Shown: piece after piece, positions 1 through 11,070 of the stretch
Numbering within the stretch: the stretch's first letter is position 1
Layout of the letters: every line of letters starts with the position of its first letter
Notes under the pieces: generated by a model
What the model saw: the letters and a program-made list of their open reading frames with translations, nothing else
Told to the model about the DNA's origin: nothing
The model's database searches: none
Program-made: the position numbers and the translations under genes
Assembly: GCA_029876055.1 (NCBI GenBank)
Contig: CM056880.1
Location: 1,426,001-1,490,000 of the forward strand
DNA: 64,000 nt
Direction of reading: 5' to 3'
Source of the DNA: Madurella fahalii
Taxonomy: Eukaryota; Ascomycota; Sordariomycetes; Sordariales

Positions 1-1166
1 GGAAACGGAACTCCCGGCCTTGATCGTCGTCCCCTTTCCGACCGCAGACTGTGTTACTTTGCTTCCCCGCTCGACCAAGACATGGTCCTCGACGTAAGAG
101 CCCCCTCTTACCATCCGATATGTCTGGCCGTGTAGCAGGTTGCTGTCTGGTACAAAGGGAAGCGTCCACCGCTCGAGCACGTCCTTGCTGATGCAATCGT
201 ACATTTGAAGGTTGCTGGCACGCGCCGCATACCCGTCGTCCAGGATCTCGGCGTAGATCATCTTTCCGTTCAATTCCCAGTCCTTCAGCACACCGTGGAG
301 AAAGTTTTTCCTCGGTAATTCGTAGTCGAAGCTTTCTGACCACAGGGCCAACACGTCTGGGGTGCATATATCGATGCCGCAGTCGACAAGATCACTCCGC
401 ACCTCGAACTCGCCATGAGAAAAGACTGACAGGTCCAGGTTTAGGTAATGGTCGCTCTGCAACGGGTGTGTCTCTTCGTACTGCAAGCATCGACCGGTTG
501 CTGATTCGACGACGAAGACTGGCGTGATCCCTCTGGCCTTCGCTGCCCGGTGGGGTTGCTCTCCGACCGAGCGCAGAACCATAGTCATGCAGGCATCGCG
601 GTTCGCTTCTCTTCTCGCACGGTGCTTGGCCAGGGCGGCGTCGAGCTGGATGTTCGAAACGACATCGCCATGGACGAGGATGAAATCGCCTGCGATAAGG
701 CCGCGCTTATCCAAGTCGCGCAGGAAGTCGCCGACCGAGTTGGCGTCCGAAACACGGATAAAGTCGAGCGTAGAGAAGGGAGAGATGGCGCTGTTGGGAT
801 TCCAGCGCGTGGACTCGTGGATGTAGTGTTCGATGTCTTCGGAATGCGCCCCGCAGTATACGAAGACGTCCTGGACGCCGTTCGAGGCGAGGAACTCGAG
901 CGTGTACTCGATGACGGGGACGTTGACCAAGGGGAGGAGACACTGATGGGCAACGTGTGTTAGCGATGAGGGGTAGTCCCGGGCTCTCCAGTCACAGGAG
1001 TGCCTACCCTAGGCCGTTCCAGAGTGAATGGCTTGAACCTGTCCAGGAAAGAGTCGGCAAGGATGACAGCCTGGAGAACATCTTCCCTCTTCTCATCGAC
1101 ACCGGGCTTGGCGGGCTTCTTCCCCTTGCCTGCGGCAGCCCCGCCCTTGCCGCCTTGCTTTGACAT
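1..1166 (-). CDS. GCD6: Translation initiation factor eIF2B subunit epsilon (partial, 3' end outside window)
   Basis: Catalytic subunit of the eIF2B guanine-nucleotide exchange factor, which recycles eIF2-GDP in the cytosol; in yeast it is a negative regulator of GCN4 translation. Exon 1 is 1166-1008 and exon 2 runs from 942 to the window edge; the 65-nt intron (1007-943) has a GTAGGC donor and CAG acceptor, phase 0. The first ATG (1166-1164) opens a Lys/Gly-rich leader (MSKQGGKGG), then a nucleotidyltransferase-like domain begins with LQAVILADSF and the conserved FTLERPRCLLPLVNVPVIEY segment interrupted by the intron. The last visible part (VERGSKVTQSAVGKGTTI) has the hexapeptide periodicity of the left-handed beta-helix. 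About 367 codons are visible of a protein usually near 700, so the C-terminal HEAT/W2 catalytic domain lies outside. Family assignment is strong. Confidence 0.93.
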
Positions 1167-1296
1167 TGAGTGTATTTTAGTTGTGCCGATAGAAATATTG
1201 TTGTTACGCGTTTGAGCACATGAACGAAGGGCGCAATGCGAGGAACGCTTAGGCCGGGCGACGGGAACGGCGAGGCAGGAAACGGGGACTGATGTG

Positions 1297-1303
1297 TGAG
1301 TCA
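1297..1303. promoter_or_regulatory. Gcn4/CPC1-type TGAGTCA site upstream of eIF2B-epsilon
   Basis: A perfect TGAGTCA lies 131 bp upstream of the eIF2B-epsilon ATG (gene on the minus strand). This is the binding core known for Gcn4/CPC1 bZIP factors. About eight such heptamers are expected by chance in 64 kb, so function is only inferred from position. Confidence 0.3.
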
Positions 1304-4300
1304 ACCGGCGATTGACTTGCAATTCGCATGCTGAAGTTCCTGGTATCGAGCATTGCCGTTTTCTGCAGTGACCCCTCCATTCGCCCAGCTGGCCCACCCA
1401 TTACAACCAATCAGAAACCTCCTTCTTGACCCCGCTTACTTCATTCACTCAAGCTACAGGTACAGTACGGACCCCTCACGAACCGCTGAGAACTGTTATC
1501 AGCCCACGAAATATCTTGGCAGAGGACACAATAGGTACCAGAACGGCGCTGCTATGGCCAATGACGTTGGTGCTCAAGCTGGCGAGAAGATCACACGGGC
1601 ACCGTCCCTTTTACTAGGTCCACACTCTGTAATTACCAAGCTTTCCTATTCAGAGACTGCACGCTCTTGGAGGAACCATTCGCGTTACCAAGCTGGACCG
1701 CGTAGCCTCCACGCGGAGTTCCATCGTGTCTCGAGCACCCCCAGTCTCATCCATACGATATATCCCGAGGAAGAAGCTGGACGTTCAGCCCAGTAGCTCG
1801 ATTTCCAATTGGTGGGTCAGAGTTGTCTGTGGGCAGATTGATCCCATGCTCCAGGCCGTTCATCGTGTCGAAAAAGCTATTGGCAATGTCGGTGACTCAC
1901 GGTGGGAAAACATAGCGGCGGTGGAGCTGTTCTAAGGCTTGGTCCCCTGCCCCGGGCCGATCGAGACAGGAAGGTCAGAGTCGACTCCATTCCCCGATGC
2001 TGTCCTGGACTCGATCATAGCTTGCTTGGTTGGGTTGTTGGCCCTGAGCCCTCCATCCCGGCAGCTGTATCCCGCATGGAAAGAGCTGTTAAAGAGTATG
2101 GATGCCGCTGAGGTTCAACGGCGCTATGTTTGTAATGTTAGGTATTTGCTCTACTGACCAACTCCGAGGTTAAGACTTAACACAAGTAAAACCTCCATCT
2201 GGAGATCGAGAAGTAGTGGATAACAAGTCTCTGGGTGTCTTTCTAGGCGGGGTACCACAAGCATCCACCTAGAATATAGAGCTGGGAATCCCCATGCCTC
2301 CTTTCACAAGATGTGTGGGGTGATTGCGAGATCCATATTGACATCGAAATCGGATCATCACAAACCCGCACGGATCACGCTTTTTTACTCATCCCTATGC
2401 TATCCTTAGCCATGTCTTTTCCCTCCCAACAATTCTGCAGAGCCCAATCCACTCGATGCTTCCTTTTCATATCCGCTCTCAGCAAACTTTTTCTCGGGGT
2501 TTCCAAGGCATCTTCATTCTCCGTGAGAGTGAGTAGGGTCCGCCTGTCGCCCGGGGCGTACTACCTATCTCGACCGTCATACCAGACGAGGGGTGAAAGG
2601 AAAGGCTCCTACAAGGCGTCGGCGGCTTTCCTTAACTTGGCTTCCCGAAAAAGTACCGTAGCATTCCGAACAGACGATGGTACTTGGCCCGCCAACCCTG
2701 CCGAGACTGGGGAGACATGTGTCACAGCCCTAGATAGGTCCCGAAGGCTCCAGCGATCGATCACAGCTGGCCGAGGCTCGGTGGGGAGCTGTGCACACGG
2801 GTACTGAGGCCGGAGTGGTCGAGAGATGCTATTATGAAGCGATGCGGTACAGTCAGGTTGACATTGCTGTCGAGAACAACTCCCTACCTTAGCTGGGTCA
2901 ACCTTGGCCGGCATACCTGTAGTTCTCGGCATAGGTACATTGTGCCTCGCTCCACGTGCACTTTTTTGTTGAAAATGTGGTGGGGAGGGGGGGTGTCGTG
3001 TCTGCAAGGCTAATAATACACATAGAAGGGGAGAGAGAACGAGGCCCGGACCAGGGGCTCGTCATGTGGAAGGCGAGCCTCGTTACTCAAAAACATCACG
3101 GTATGGTTCTTCAACAGATTTCGATCTCCCAGTGACGTATTTGGAAGCCCCATTGTTGCAAATACAGATGTATTATGTATCGGCATGTATAGAATGGCCA
3201 TTGTCACCATTCCTTCGTGTGGCGTCTTCAAGGCGCTGCATGAAGCAACTGGATAACGGCAACATTGTTGTATCTTCAACCTCTGGGCTTGCGAGCAACA
3301 TTTTCCCCCAGACCCCGGCTCATGCTTAACCCCACATCTGGGCAACGGCCCCCTTGTCCGGTGGCACACCCGCCAATGACAAGTCCCGGATCGGCCAAGT
3401 ACCCTGCGACATTCCGTGTTCTCGACGAGCCGGAGCCCCAGCCAAGAATGCTGCCCAAGGCCCGATAATGCGGCGGCAACGAAATGGGCCCGGCCAGAAC
3501 ATCCTTGGAAACAGAAAACCGCACCACCTTTTCTTCCTTCCGAGATGCGTTTGGGTCTGAGCCCTAGCCTCCTTCCCCTTGCGTCGCGTTCTCCAGACAA
3601 ATTGGGGAAGTGACAATTAATTGATCGCAGAAAACTTAAATGACGCCCATGGGATTCCCGGATGGGTGTTGTTGGGTGGGTTACAACAACAGCAAACGGC
3701 TTCGTCATGCTGGTAGCTAACTTTAGGTCAGGTAATTAGCTCACAGCTGGATGCAGCTCCGTCGGATCTGGCCTACACGAGAATGGGATGAACAACCATG
3801 GGAACGGCGTTTCTTCCACCGAAATGATAAGATGAAAGGAACCGCCCACCAGCCAGGTTCGTTCCACGCAGCTTCCAGAAAGAGCACGCTGCAGCGGGGC
3901 ATGGGTAGCGTTAGTGAGGCGGGACAGCAGACCCCGTGGCGGTGGAACAATGGAACCTGCAGTCTCCGTCAATCTACCGAGTCCTCTGTCAATTCCGCCG
4001 GACAGGACGAACTGGCTGCAGCTCGTAGGCTCCGGTCAACGAACTGGAAGCCTCGAGGGTAAGCAAAGAGACTCTGAACAAAGGGATCCAGCGACACTTT
4101 GCACATCCGCGGAAGAACAACGACCAAATGTCACACCGGTCTTACACGAGACATAGCGCCGACGCCGCTGCATCGTCCATACAATGGGAGGCGCCCGGAC
4201 CTCGTTAGCTCCCTACATGACTAGGGCTGTGGGAAAGATCCAGCCCAGCCTAGCCTAGCCCAGCCCAGACAGCGAGCCGAGCAGTCCAGAACTCGATGGG

Positions 4301-4863
4301 CCCATGGGAAAGCTGCAGAATCAGGGCCGAGCTTACGCAACACGGCAACACAGCAGAAAATCCCATGCTGTGCAGCACCGCGAGCCAGTTGGTCAAGTTT
4401 GCGACGCAGGGAGGGGTCAGGGACAAGGGCTGCGAGATCTGAAGGTGTCGTTGGCCGGAGGGATCTCGCCCTTGTTTTCGTATCCCGCGACTTTCGTGAT
4501 ATCGGTGAGGTAGTTGTACAGATAGCAAATCCGACCATGACCGACAAGCTTTACAAAGCCTGTATCCACCGTTTTAGCCCCGTACCTAAGGTTAGTGTAC
4601 TGTACCTGGCCCTCGTCCGATCACTTAAGGCCAGCCACCGTCGTAACCCGACATCGCAGCGAGGGCCTGCGAGCCGCTGGCTCGTGTGAATGACACACCT
4701 AGCCCGCCAAGCCCACGCAAACAGCTGCACCCGTGTCAGTATGTAAAACCAGCCCCAGCCTGGCCTGTCTCCTCGTGGTCGATCTGCCTATCATATAAAT
4801 AAAAATCGCGTCCCATGCCACGGCCGGTAGTTTCTCTTCCCTCCGATCTCCATTCTTTTACCT

Positions 4864-4972
4864 CACTCACACTTGCACGCACACTCGCGCGCACACACGC
4901 AAACACGCAAACACGCAAACAACCCACACACATACACACACACACAAACACGCACACACGCATGTCATTGCA
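4864..4972. repeat. CA/CAAACACG simple-sequence tract
   Basis: Alternating CA, CACG and CAAACACG units make a purine/pyrimidine-alternating, partly Z-DNA-prone tract of about 110 bp. Confidence 0.85.
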
Positions 4973-5040
4973 TGCATTTGGCGGGCATGCCAGGTGCAGG
5001 TGGCCGGACACGACATGTCTACTGCATATGCCGCAGGTTG

Positions 5041-5076
5041 GTTGCGTGCGTGCGTGCGTGCGTGTGTGTTTGTGTT
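5041..5076. repeat. GTGC/GT simple-sequence tract
   Basis: Tandem GTGC units followed by GT units. It is partly complementary to the CA/CG tract about 70-170 bp upstream, so the two could pair as an imperfect inverted repeat. Confidence 0.8.
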
Positions 5077-5397
5077 CCCCTTTCATCTCGGACTGAGACG
5101 GAACCCGAGATCCCCTTTTTTCTTCTCTTAAAAACCAACCATTCACATCCCATCCGTGTCATCCACGTTGTTTCATATTGAACTATTATTGCATTGGCCC
5201 GGCCATGCAACACCCACACACATATAGATACACGCGGACAAGGCAACCGCGAAAGCTCATATTTCCTACAAAAAGCTCACCTCTTCCAGTTTCCGCTTGC
5301 CCCCTTTTTCTCCCCCCTTTGGTGTTGTTCTCCCTTCCGCCCGTATCAGGCTCCGTCGGCCACCGAGTAAGCTTGGCTAGCCATGTGGGATCCGAGG

Positions 5398-5430
5398 GAT
5401 GATGATGAGGATGATGACGATGATGATGAG
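5398..5430. repeat. GAT/GAC trinucleotide repeat
   Basis: Eleven mostly GAT units with single-base interruptions. No coding frame around it is convincing, so it is treated as an intergenic microsatellite. Confidence 0.75.
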
Positions 5431-6133
5431 AAAGGGTACGGGCGGTGTTTTACCACAGGAGGTTGGGGAGCAGGCTACGGATGGCCATTGTTGACCCGTT
5501 TATTTCCTCGCTGGGCTCACATTGACGGACGTGTTACTCTCATGGCCTCCCCGTCGTGTTCAGACAGTCGGCCAAACAACATCATCTCGCAGCACGATCA
5601 GAACCGGACCAAACAGGGGCTGTGCTTCCCACTTACATCTCACTGACTAGCTACCGCGCTTCTCCGGCCAACACAACCGGACTCTCGTGCCCTCAAGTAC
5701 GCTCACGGTCTCACCAAGCAAGCCTAGCCCCGGCTGGCGTCTTCATCGTACCTCGGCAGGTCCCGTTGGGACCATCCGAATGTTGCCCGCTGCAGAAGAC
5801 GAAACTATTCTATACACGCACACATTCGATTTTAGAATATCGGCGGGCGGATCTGTCCGGTCTGTTCGCTGGACTAAAGTCTGAACCCCTAACCTGACAA
5901 ACCGAAGGAGGAAAAAAAGAGCCGAAAAAAAAAAAAATAACGCCGATGAATCCATTCACGCCTTGACCCTCCCGTTATAGTACCCCCAACCCCCTCCCGC
6001 CGAGCCTTTTGTTGTTTACCGCGCTCGACAACTACATACATACGGACCGAACCGAGAACCCGAAACCCGAAACCCGAACCACGATTTACTTTTTCCAGCA
6101 GGATGAACATACGTCCCGGGCCCGTTCTCTTAG

Positions 6134-8539
6134 TTATTGCACATACGCCCCCTGGCCCGGCCCGTACAGCCGCTGTCTCTTCTCGGGCCGATCGTCTCCC
6201 CCACCCCCCCCTCCGCCTCCACCACCGAAATTGGCTCCCATCGCCGTCGCCGCCGGGTTCCCCACATGGTGTCCCGTCATATAATTCGCGTACCCCTGTG
6301 GCGGCTGGGGCGGCCTCTGCGAGCCCCCGGGCGTCAAGACCATGCCGCCCGGTCCGGTAGCGCTCCCGACGGCGCTCATATACCCGCCGGCCGTCTCCAT
6401 GTTCGGTGACGTGTGCTGGGCCAGCTGCCCGGGCGAATGCCACGACGACGCCGTCGAGGGGGACTGTATGGGCGTGTGCTCAAATTTTACCTGGGCGGCG
6501 TTGGCGTGGCCGCCCGCCATATTGCCCATGGCCATGCCCGGTGGCGGGTGTCCGTAGCCCTGATGGTTCGAAGTGGGCGGACCGGGGCCGCCCGCCGTCA
6601 CGCTCTGTCCCATTTCGTCGCCCACCAGTCCGGTCGCTTGCGGGTCCTTCAGCATGCGTGTCAAGTGCTTTCTGAGGATGCGCACCATGCCGTCTCGGGT
6701 GAAGGGCTTGGCTAGCACGTCGTTCATTCCTTGGGGAGAGTCAGGCTTAAGGATTCGGAGAGCAGCAAGGTAGGATTGTACTTGAAGATGTGGACTTACC
6801 GAACTGGAAGTAGGTTTGGATGTCTTCCTGCCGGATATTCGATGTCATGGCAACGATGGGAATTTGTGGCGCCACCATCCGGATCATCGCCGTTGCCGAC
6901 ACGCCGTCCAAGTTGGGCATGATGATATCCATGAAGATGAGGTCGAACCGCTCGCTGTCATTGTTCATCTTCTCGACAGCTTCGAGACCGTCGCGCTTAG
7001 GAAACCGTTAGCGATAAGTCGTCACTCAAGGAAAAAATCATCCAACTTACCGCAGTCTCGACACTGCAATCCATGTTGGTCAAGAATTTGGAACCGATCC
7101 TAGCGCAGGTCTTGTCGTCCTCGACGAGCATAATGTGCGGCTTCTTACCGCGCCACATGGACCCGAACTGCTCCTTCGGTGGGGGGGTGATCTGTGGCGG
7201 AGCTTCCGCTACGGCGTTAGGATTACTTAGTGGCCGACTGTACGGGATGTTGTGGATGTGGTCGGCGTGGAAGGGGTCGATGCCCGTCGTCTGCCCCACG
7301 GGATACACCATGTGCCGGGGGTCGTTGAGATGGTCATGGACTATCGAAAGCGGTCCGGCGCCGGCTTGCGTGAACATGACCGATGAACCCGCCGAATCAG
7401 CCGGCGACCCGTTCTGGTTGTATGCCATGGACAATCTTTCGAGCTCCCTATCGGCCTGAGAATCCGGAGAAACACCATTGAGGATCTCGCGGGCTCGCCG
7501 CAGCTCAGGCGCCGGCTCATCTGCTCCGTCGGGTAGGAAACTGAGGGCTCCAGCATGGTAATTAGGACCGGAATGGCCAGAATGGCTGGACTGAGCCGAG
7601 TGGCGGCTGTTGCGTCGCCTGTCCTCCATATTGCTTAGATGTGCGATGAGCTCATTGGTCGCCTGGTTCTGCGCTCTAACCATCTTTTGCAGGCTCAGAA
7701 CTTCGCTAACAAGCACCCTGTTTGTCTTTTCGAGCTCATAGTATTGTTCTTGCAGTGCCTGGATCTGATGTTGAGAAGCCGAGAGCGACTCGCTGAGGAC
7801 CATGATCTGCTGCGACGCCGGGAATGCATCCTCAGCCGGCGGCTGCTTCCGAGGTGCCGGCGCCTTCCTCCGGATATTATCTAGATTATCTTTTCGGTCG
7901 GCCCGGAATTCGGGGTGACGAAATTCCCACGCCTACCGATCCGGAGCTTTTGTCAACATGAAACTTCCTACCCAGAGACAACCAAACAAAACAACTTACG
8001 TCTCGCCCATATGGCGACTCGCCACTCTCTTCATTGTGCCTAACTTTGTGAAAATCGTACTTGTTTAATTGGCGGACGAAGCTCGCGAAATTGCTGTGCT
8101 TGAAGTGTTTTGGGAGGATAGTCTTGGTGAATTTTTCGTTCTGTGCCAGGAAGGTCAGGACCGAGCGGATTCAGACGCCATCTGTTTGTGTCATAAAACA
8201 TACCTCCAAGACTACGAAGCTATCGCCTTCTGCGCTCCATCGTACTACCGAGTTGTACGAGGGGTCCTCGAGCATCCTGCGGCATCATCGGTAAGCATCT
8301 GTAGACATCACGGGCAGGTCGGTGCGCACGCGGTGCAGAAGGGCAGGCCGTACTTGTAGAGTTTGCGCACCTTGACCGAGACATATTAGCAGCTGCATTC
8401 GACGGCCGGCTGGCGGCCCATAGACGCGGCGGGGATCGGGGAAAGAGGGGCGGGAGAGGGGTTGGTGGTTGCTCACAAAGTCGCTGGAGTTGCTGCCAGC
8501 AGGCTGCGCGGCGCTCGCGTCGCTCTCGCCGGGCGGCAT
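6134..8539 (-). CDS. SKN7: SKN7-type response regulator / HSF-domain transcription factor
   Basis: Nuclear output regulator of the fungal HOG/oxidative-stress phosphorelay. Seven exons: 8539-8477, 8370-8354 (17 nt), 8276-8204, 8140-8000, 7932-7051, 6995-6800, 6729-6134; phases close to a 655-aa protein. Residues about 20-115 are an HSF-type DNA-binding domain (DFVRKLYKMLED, SFVVLENEKFTK, LPKHFKHSNFASFVRQLNKY). A coiled coil follows at about 145-190 (LQEQYYELEKTNRVL). The receiver domain has the acidic pair in LVEDDKTC, phosphoacceptor Asp about 415 in DLIFMDIIMPNLDG, the Thr in VAMTSN and the Lys in LAKPFT. The C-terminal 170 residues are Pro/Gly/Gln-rich with a poly-Gly run. The start is the first in-frame ATG; further upstream the frame offers only a GTG. 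Four introns fall inside the DNA-binding domain. Neurospora calls the orthologue rrg-2. Confidence 0.95.
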
Positions 8540-11070
8540 GGTTGCGGCCGTCGGGGGTTGGAGCAGCTCTGGCGCCAAAACCCAGTTTACAGTGGTGCAC
8601 ACAGAACTTCAGGACCCGATAACGAACAAGGCCGATAAGCCCAGCTGGCAACCCCGTGAACAAAGGCCAGACCGGATGGGAATGTTTCCAAGCAAGTGCA
8701 CAGTTTGAAGATTGCCCCCTTCCTGGTCCCCACAAGGAGGAATGCAGCGTTTCCTGGTCCGAGCTGGGCGACGTTCCCACTTTTGGTCGAGGTCACGTAT
8801 CATGGGCCGAGCGTCCTCGAATCAAGGGCATGCTCCGCGACGTAATGCACTTGGCCAGCGGATATAAAGAGCCGAGCGATGAACCGTTTCCTGCGCAGCG
8901 CGTCACCTGTGTCTCATGGCACTCTAGGTAGAGAGTGAAGCAAGAAGTAGCCAGAGAATAGAAAAACCACAAAATAGAAAATAAAAAAAAGACACGACGT
9001 GATGGCGGGGGAAGACGGGATCCCCCGAGCCAAGCGCGCCGCGACGAATGGCGAATCTCTTGCAAGGCGCAAGGGTGGTGGGATTTGAATTGTCGGGAGA
9101 GAGGAGATCGTCAAAAAGATCTCTGGGCGCAATGCGACGAATCGGGACGTCACTCGCGCTTCAGCACCCGAGATGGAACAGAAGGCGGACGCGGAGCTCG
9201 CATTCAAACGGAGGTAGAGCTTGCAGAGAGAACTCTGGAAAAATTTCCCGGTCTTTCCGTCGAGGTGAGCAGATAGCCACACCTTCCACTGTTGCTTTTA
9301 GAAGCAGCGGCTTGGAAGAAGGCGACGGGGGTTCAGGAGCGGGGGTGTGCAGGAACAGGTTGGGAGGGCAATATGGGGATGGCGACGATCAGCGAGAAGA
9401 GATCCCGTCGGTTATCGGGTGCTGCTCTGGGATAGAGACGCTCTTTGTGAGAGCGTTCCGATTCTGGATTCCTCAGTTGAACGTCTACTAGAGCCGTTCA
9501 CCCGCGTGGTATCTCCCGTCGAGAGTGAGCCTCACTTGCCCAGGGGACTGGCTTTTGGGGAGAGGCTATCGATCTGCTGGTGGTGGCGGCGTTGTGGTCC
9601 TTGCTTCATGCTGCATGAGCAGGGTTGGACCCTTGGCGCTCGACGGGCCTGACAGGGCATCTGAATCCTGGCTTCTGGACTGTCCAGGGGTCTCAGTGAA
9701 AAGCCGAGACCACTTTCCCGACGTCCCTACATCTTCCCACGCAGCTCTGCAAATAACCCGAGATGCATGTTTCCTTAAATTCTCTACACGGAGAAGGTGA
9801 ATGCTGCAAAACCGTTAGGGATGGCGTTTGAAAGCGGAGGATTCCCACTTTTTGGCCATTGCGAGACTCTGGAGGCGTTGATTTAGCGTCGAGATCGAGC
9901 CATCTCCCCGCTCAACTTGCACCTTGGCAGTCCTGCAAACGGAGCCAATACGTTTACACCCGCCGTTTCCGCCGATCAACTGCCCCCCCGAGACGCTTTT
10001 GTTGGATTATTCTCCAGGGAAACAATTCGCAAACTGGCCTCCGTAGTGTACCTCACCCCATCGCGCTGATCCACAGAACCGAAGAACCGACCGTTCGGAA
10101 TCGGCTCATTCCTACATTAGCGCCACGAGTTGGGGGCTCGGGTTCCCGTCCGGTCCATCCATAGCCCGGACGCGGGCTCCCTCAACCGGCAAACCTGCAC
10201 CCGCCACCTGACAAGCCGAGTCTGTACACGCACACAAGAAACCTGTGCCGATACCCGGGGACAAGGCGCTTGCAAGCACCTGCAACCAGGAAAATAAGCG
10301 ACGCCTCGCGCCGAGTCTGGCAACGATCGGCGCCGCTCTGAATCCACACAGAGCCTGCCAGCACCAAGCACGACACATCGCATTTCTCTGCCCTTTTTGC
10401 ATCACACGCTCTCCCGCGTCCGTACAGGGCCTGCAAAGTTGCATGTACCGTTCGCTTTGTTGTAGGGGGCTCAGAGGTAACCGACCGCCGAGCGACTCGG
10501 CATTCCCGTTCTGAGCAATCCCAAATGCCCCCATCTCATCTTCCCCGGCCTAGCAGAACGCAGGAGGGCATGGAATGAAACAATCGACCGGCCCGGTCGA
10601 TCACCCGGTTCTCGTCAGCCGAGACGGTGAACAACATGCATACCTACCTACATACTTACATTATTCCAAGGTAGGCAACCCGAACGTTGAGCACGCCAGA
10701 CGGATTCCGCCCGACTGCGAGGCTACAGGAGAAGCCATCGGGTTATTGGGCACCACTTGTCATTGACACATTTGATCAACATGTTTTGAAACTCACATAT
10801 AGGACGAATTACACCACACCCTCAAGCACCGCCCTAGATAGATAACACCAAAGTGTAATTCTACTAATTGCTATCCGTTTCATTGCCCGCACACACACAC
10901 ATAAAACGCCGTGCTATGGTTGACCTCCCCACCTGTATGGTACATACAAAAGTTACCACCAAAAATGGAAAAGGAGAGCAGGAAATAAAAAACCACAATG
11001 AACAGAGAGACCCAATTTTGATAACCTACTTCAGTTCCTCTTCATCCCACCACCCCCGTATTCCCATTCA
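8540..11070. other. Intergenic: SKN7 upstream region and POM152 3' flank
   Basis: About 2.5 kb. The part next to 8540 is presumably the promoter and 5' leader of SKN7, and the part next to 11070 the 3' UTR of POM152. Open frames here (for example 9048-9491 plus and 10534-10112 minus) have low-complexity or random-looking translations with no domain. No RNA gene or mobile element was recognised. Confidence 0.6.

Larger units (their letters stand above)
1167..6133. other. Gene-poor 5-kb interval between eIF2B-epsilon and SKN7
   Basis: It holds the eIF2B-epsilon promoter side (from 1167) and the 3' flank of SKN7 (to 6133). Open frames exist on both strands, the longest 232 codons at 3708-3010 minus, but none shows a recognisable domain, protein-like composition or splice-consistent extension. 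Simple repeats lie at 4864-4972, 5041-5076 and 5398-5430, and three GAAACCC-like units at about 6055-6078. No tRNA, 5S rRNA or transposon end was seen. Confidence 0.6.

Noticed and set aside
3010..3708. 232-codon open frame on the minus strand in the gene-poor block
   Set aside because: Arg/Gly/Ser-rich translation without domain, no homologous flavour, no splice-consistent extension; a frame this long can occur by chance in GC-rich DNA.
6055..6078. GAAACCC-like units resembling telomeric repeats
   Set aside because: Only three degenerate units between coding genes; too short and not the TTAGGG type of filamentous fungi.
9048..9491. 147-codon plus-strand frame upstream of SKN7
   Set aside because: Ser/Arg/Gly-rich, no domain, and located where the SKN7 leader/promoter is expected.
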